A stretch of 16,563 nucleotides of DNA from an uncultured Clostridia bacterium (GTDB lineage Bacteria > Bacillota > Clostridia > Christensenellales > Aristaeellaceae), in NCBI GenBank assembly GCA_947600345.1, contig CANQGC010000036.1:1-16563 (forward strand). Direction: 5' to 3'. The translations under genes and the position numbers were made by a program. Positions within the stretch are counted from its first letter, which is position 1. Every line of letters begins with the position of its first letter. This document shows positions 13,921 through 16,563 of this stretch, one piece after another. The notes under the pieces are model-generated. The model had not been told where the DNA came from. It was given only the letters and a program-made list of their open reading frames with translations, and searched no databases.

Positions 13921-15132
13921 TTACTCCTCGGCCGGAGCCTGGGTCAGCATCGCCCAGTCGAGGTTATCCCAATCCGGCTCGGTGGGGGCGGCGGAGGCGT
14001 CGGCCCAGTAGAAGCCCAGGTTGGTCATGATGTTCGTCCACTCGCTGGAGTGCGCGCCCACGTACTCGGCATAGGTCATCTCCGTGCCCGGCACGGTCTC
14101 CAGGGAGCAGTTCTTCAGCGTGTAGATGGCCGGGGTCTCGTCGTAGATCTCCGCGGCCGCAACCTCGTTGCAGGGGAAGGAGTCGAACTCGTCCGCCCAG
14201 TTCGCCTGCACCTCGGAGGAACCGAACCACTCGGCGAAGGCCTTCACGGCCTCGGTCTCCTCCTCGGAGCGGCCCTCGCGATCCAGAATGCCCAGGTACT
14301 CCGCGATGTAATAGGTGCCGTCGTCGATGTCCACCAGCGCCCAGTTCTCCGGCTCCAGCGTGCCCGTCAGCGGGTTCTCGGAGCTATCCGCCGCGGCGTC
14401 GATCATGCCGTAGAGCGAGGAGGAGTAGAAGGTGGAAACCTGCACGTCGCCGCGGTTCAGCGGATCGAAGCCGTAGTTATCGCCGGTGAACACGCCGTTC
14501 TGGCAGTAGTTCCACAGCGTCTTCCAGCCCTCCAGCGAGATGCCACCCGCCGGGGACTCCGGATCGGTGTAGGCGTAGAGCATCGCGTTGTTGATGTTGG
14601 CGTTCGTCGTGCCGCCCACCTTGCCCTGGCGGTACCAGGTGTAGCCGCAGTTCACGATGTCGGACCAGTGCTGGAAGTGCAGCGCCTCGCCCTTGGTGCC
14701 CAGGTCGTCGTTGCGGTAGAGCATCAGTATGTTCTGCACGACCAGGCCGTAGGCCTTGCCCGGGTAGGCGTACTGGCCGACCTCGGACGCCCAGCTCGGC
14801 TCCCAGTCCATGATGGACAGGTTCTCGTACACGCCGTTCACCAGCTGGGACCAGCGGGTCTCGTTCAGGCCGAAGATGATGTCGCCGTCCTTGTTCTCGT
14901 TGGCGGCCTGGATCGCGGCGGTGTCGCCCGAGATGACGGAGTTGTCGTCGATGGAGATGGTGAAGCCCGCGTTCTTGGCCTCGTTGATCAGCCAGGTGGT
15001 GCGCTCGGTGGAGTTGGAGTTGGAGTAGATGCGGATGGTGTAGCCGGAGTAGTCCTTGCCCTCCGCCACCGCGCCGGTCGCCAGCGACAAGAGCATCGCC
15101 ACGGCCAGAATCAAGCTGAGCCATTTCTTCAT
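13921..15132 (-). CDS. ABC transporter solute-binding protein (ferric-ion/polyamine-type)
   Basis: This 403-residue exported protein is the likely ligand receptor for the ATPase and fused permease downstream. Residues 1-23 form a signal peptide ending AVA before EG, with no lipobox cysteine. The mature start (YSGYTIRIYSNSNSTERTTWLINEAKNAGFTI) and the later AAIQAANENKDGDIIFGLNETRW resemble the FbpA/AfuA-like binding proteins, which pair with fused FbpB-type permeases. NILMLYRNDDL and GKVGGTTNANINNAML are further class-typical stretches. I cannot identify the ligand; iron, phosphonate, thiamine and polyamine all remain possible. ATG 15132 follows AAGGAGGG with 8-nt spacing. It is separated from its partner genes by a terminator, repeat D, a small gene and repeat C, an unusually broken operon. 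Confidence 0.87.
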   Translation of the reverse strand: MKKWLSLILAVAMLLSLATGAVAEGKDYSGYTIRIYSNSNSTERTTWLINEAKNAGFTISIDDNSVISGDTAAIQAANENKDGDIIFGLNETRWSQLVNGVYENLSIMDWEPSWASEVGQYAYPGKAYGLVVQNILMLYRNDDLGTKGEALHFQHWSDIVNCGYTWYRQGKVGGTTNANINNAMLYAYTDPESPAGGISLEGWKTLWNYCQNGVFTGDNYGFDPLNRGDVQVSTFYSSSLYGMIDAAADSSENPLTGTLEPENWALVDIDDGTYYIAEYLGILDREGRSEEETEAVKAFAEWFGSSEVQANWADEFDSFPCNEVAAAEIYDETPAIYTLKNCSLETVPGTEMTYAEYVGAHSSEWTNIMTNLGFYWADASAAPTEPDWDNLDWAMLTQAPAEE

Positions 15133-15184
15133 AAATTGTACCCTCCTTAAATCGATTGGTTCCCGGGGAAATCCACTGCATGCC

Positions 15185-15213
15185 ATTATAGCACAAATTG
15201 TCCACTTTGTAAA
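15185..15213 (-). promoter_or_regulatory. strong sigma-A promoter of the second binding-protein gene
   Basis: On the minus strand, TTTACA (15213-15208), a 17-bp spacer and a perfect TATAAT (15190-15185) with TGTGC just before it make the best promoter in the window. The start is predicted near 15178, giving a leader of about 46 nt. Weak inverted repeats (AATTG/CAATT and ACAAA/TTTGT) overlap it and could be an operator, but they are too short to rely on. Confidence 0.8.
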
Positions 15214-15462
15214 GCAATTATTATATGCGACGCGGTCGGAGCGCGGCGGAATTCTGAGCGCCATATACAAAACGCGCATGGATTCTTTGTGCGTTGTTCT
15301 GAAAATAGGGATAATCAAAACATTGAGCCACCAAGGAATTTCTTATGGACAAAATCAGAAACTTATCAAATCTGCATCAATCGGATGTTAATCATTCATG
15401 CAGACTTCCCAAAACCAGGAATTGCTATAAGGATTTCTTTGGTTCTCAACGTCAATTATTAT

Positions 15463-15491
15463 TTGTGCTTTGTGCATCCGCGGATTATAAT
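15463..15491 (+). promoter_or_regulatory. probable promoter of the MATE transporter gene
   Basis: A perfect TATAAT (15486-15491) has TTGTGC (15463-15468) 17 bp upstream. The -35 matches the consensus at only three positions. The start is predicted near 15498, 36 nt before the ATG. The rest of the AT-rich 401-bp divergent gap (15214-15460) shows no gene or repeat that I can support. Confidence 0.5.
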
Positions 15492-15533
15492 GGCCAAAAG
15501 CTTGAAAATCGCAGCGAAGGGAGGTACAATGAT

Positions 15534-16563
15534 ATGAAGGATCGCACCACGCGGGAGCTCTTCGAGAGCGGCCCGGTGTTGACCGCCATACTGCGCCTCG
15601 CGGCGCCCACGGTGCTGGGGCAGATCATACTGGTGATCTACAACATGGCCGACACCTTCTTCATCGGCATGACCGGCAGCGACGCCATGCTCACGGCGGT
15701 GACGGTCTGCATGCCGGCGTTCATGTTCCTCTCCGCCATATCGAACCTCTTCGGCGTGGGCGGGGCGAGCGCCGTCTCCCGGGCGCTGGGGGCGCGGGAT
15801 CCCCGCCGGGCCGGAAGCGCATCGGCCTTCTGCTTCTGGGGATGCCTGCTGAGCGCGGTGCTGTACGCGCTGGGCGCCTGGCTGCTGTCGGACCGCTTCA
15901 TCGACCTGCTGGGCGGCCGCGATCCGGCGGTGCACGCTTGCGCGCGCAGCTACCTGCGCATCACCGTGGTGATGGGCGGCGGCTTCGCCGCGATGAGCAC
16001 GTTCCTGGCCCACCTGCTGCGCGCCGAGGGCCGAAGCGTGCAGTCCAGCGCGGGCGTGGTCGCGGGCGGGCTGCTCAACATCGCGCTGGACCCGCTGTTC
16101 ATGTTCGTGCTGCTGCCCAGGGGGCAGGAGGTGGCGGGCGCGGCGATGGCCACGGCGCTGTCGAACCTCGCCTCGCTGCTCTACTTCGTCTGCGCGCTGC
16201 GGCGGGGCCGCGCGCAGAGCGCGCTGTGCTTCCGCCCCGCCCGGGCGATGCTCGCGGACGGCATCCCGGCCGAGGTGATGAGCTGCGGCCTGCCGGCGTG
16301 CCTGATGACGCTGTTTGAGAACGTATCCTACGCCGTGCTGGACCACCTGATGGCCTTCAACGGTGTGACGATGCAGGCAGGCATCGGCGTGGCGAAGAAG
16401 ATCAACATGCTGGCGCACTGCGCCGTGCGGGGCATGGCCCAGGGCGTGCTGCCGCTGATCAGCTACAACTACGCCTCCGGCGACCACCGCCGCATGCGCC
16501 AGGCCGCGCTGATCTCCATGGGCATCTCCGTGGGGCTGGCGGCCGCCTGCACGTTCGCCTGCC
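15534..16563 (+). CDS. MATE-family multidrug efflux transporter (3' end beyond the window)
   Basis: The visible 343 residues are the start and middle of a MATE (MepA/NorM-like) cation-drug antiporter of the inner membrane. The protein begins MKDRTTRELFESGPVLTAILRLAAPTV. Family stretches follow: IILVIYNMADTFFIGMTGSDAM (about 31-52), FGVGGASAVSRALGARDPRRA (about 73-93), and YLRITVVMGGGFAAMSTFLAHLLRAEG. Another is GLLNIALDPLFMFVLLPRGQEVAGAAMATALSN. Complete proteins have about 450 residues, so roughly a quarter is missing. ATG 15534 has AAGGGAGG 9 nt before it; the nearby ATG 15529 stops after two codons. It diverges from the second binding-protein gene. Its substrate cannot be read from the sequence. 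Confidence 0.92.
   Translation, partial: MKDRTTRELFESGPVLTAILRLAAPTVLGQIILVIYNMADTFFIGMTGSDAMLTAVTVCMPAFMFLSAISNLFGVGGASAVSRALGARDPRRAGSASAFCFWGCLLSAVLYALGAWLLSDRFIDLLGGRDPAVHACARSYLRITVVMGGGFAAMSTFLAHLLRAEGRSVQSSAGVVAGGLLNIALDPLFMFVLLPRGQEVAGAAMATALSNLASLLYFVCALRRGRAQSALCFRPARAMLADGIPAEVMSCGLPACLMTLFENVSYAVLDHLMAFNGVTMQAGIGVAKKINMLAHCAVRGMAQGVLPLISYNYASGDHRRMRQAALISMGISVGLAAACTFAC

Noticed and set aside
5280..14030. Peptide KEPEVPWILP recurring in translations near 5240-5470, 13000-13199 and 13755-13800
   Set aside because: It recurs because the 23-nt palindrome and its flank are identical DNA in repeat copies A, C and D. It falls in frames with no ribosome site and no consistent remainder, so it is not a conserved protein.
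15289..15537. 82-residue plus-strand open frame in the divergent gap before the MATE gene
   Set aside because: It has no ribosome site, overlaps the predicted MATE promoter and start, and has no recognisable features.

Overview
The window is GC-rich chromosomal DNA, most likely from an uncultured gut member of the Bacillota (Clostridia, perhaps the Christensenellales). Reasons: strong AGGAGG-type ribosome sites, vegetative sigma-A promoters with exact 17-bp spacers in AT-rich gaps, short MKK-type signal peptides, a YitT-type membrane protein, and genes for host-glycan use. The taxonomic placement is inference. There are 14 protein genes, one of them cut by the right edge. I see no tRNA, rRNA, CRISPR array or transposase.

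Layout. Positions 1-1980 hold a secreted SH3-domain protein, a small Cys-rich protein on the minus strand, and a YitT/DUF161-DUF2179 membrane protein. Positions 2006-3706 (minus) hold a DUF1295 membrane enzyme and an AraC-family regulator. Positions 4008-9796 (plus), divergent from the regulator, form a sugar-import and phosphorolysis locus: solute-binding protein, two MalF/MalG-type permeases and a GH112 phosphorylase (lacto-N-biose / galacto-N-biose type). The inferred job is uptake of a beta-galactosyl disaccharide from mucin or milk glycans and its phosphorolytic cleavage in the cytoplasm. The locus has no ATPase, so a shared one elsewhere is expected. Positions 9933-15132 (minus) form a second importer of the ferric-ion/polyamine-like class: binding protein, ATPase and a fused double permease. 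A small hypothetical gene lies between the binding protein and the ATPase. From 15534 a MATE efflux gene runs off the right edge.

The most unusual feature is a family of modular, highly palindromic intergenic repeats of about 110-265 bp. There are four copies (A 5238-5447 plus, B 7413-7522 minus, C 12941-13204 plus, D 13558-13808 minus), all in gaps between same-strand genes of the two importer loci. Each is a string of hairpins. The stems are kept by paired base changes between copies, and whole modules are present or absent. Copies C and D share a 47-nt identical block in inverted orientation and bracket the small gene. The placement recalls the REP elements between malE and malF in enterobacteria, but the sequence is different and I do not recognise it as a named family.
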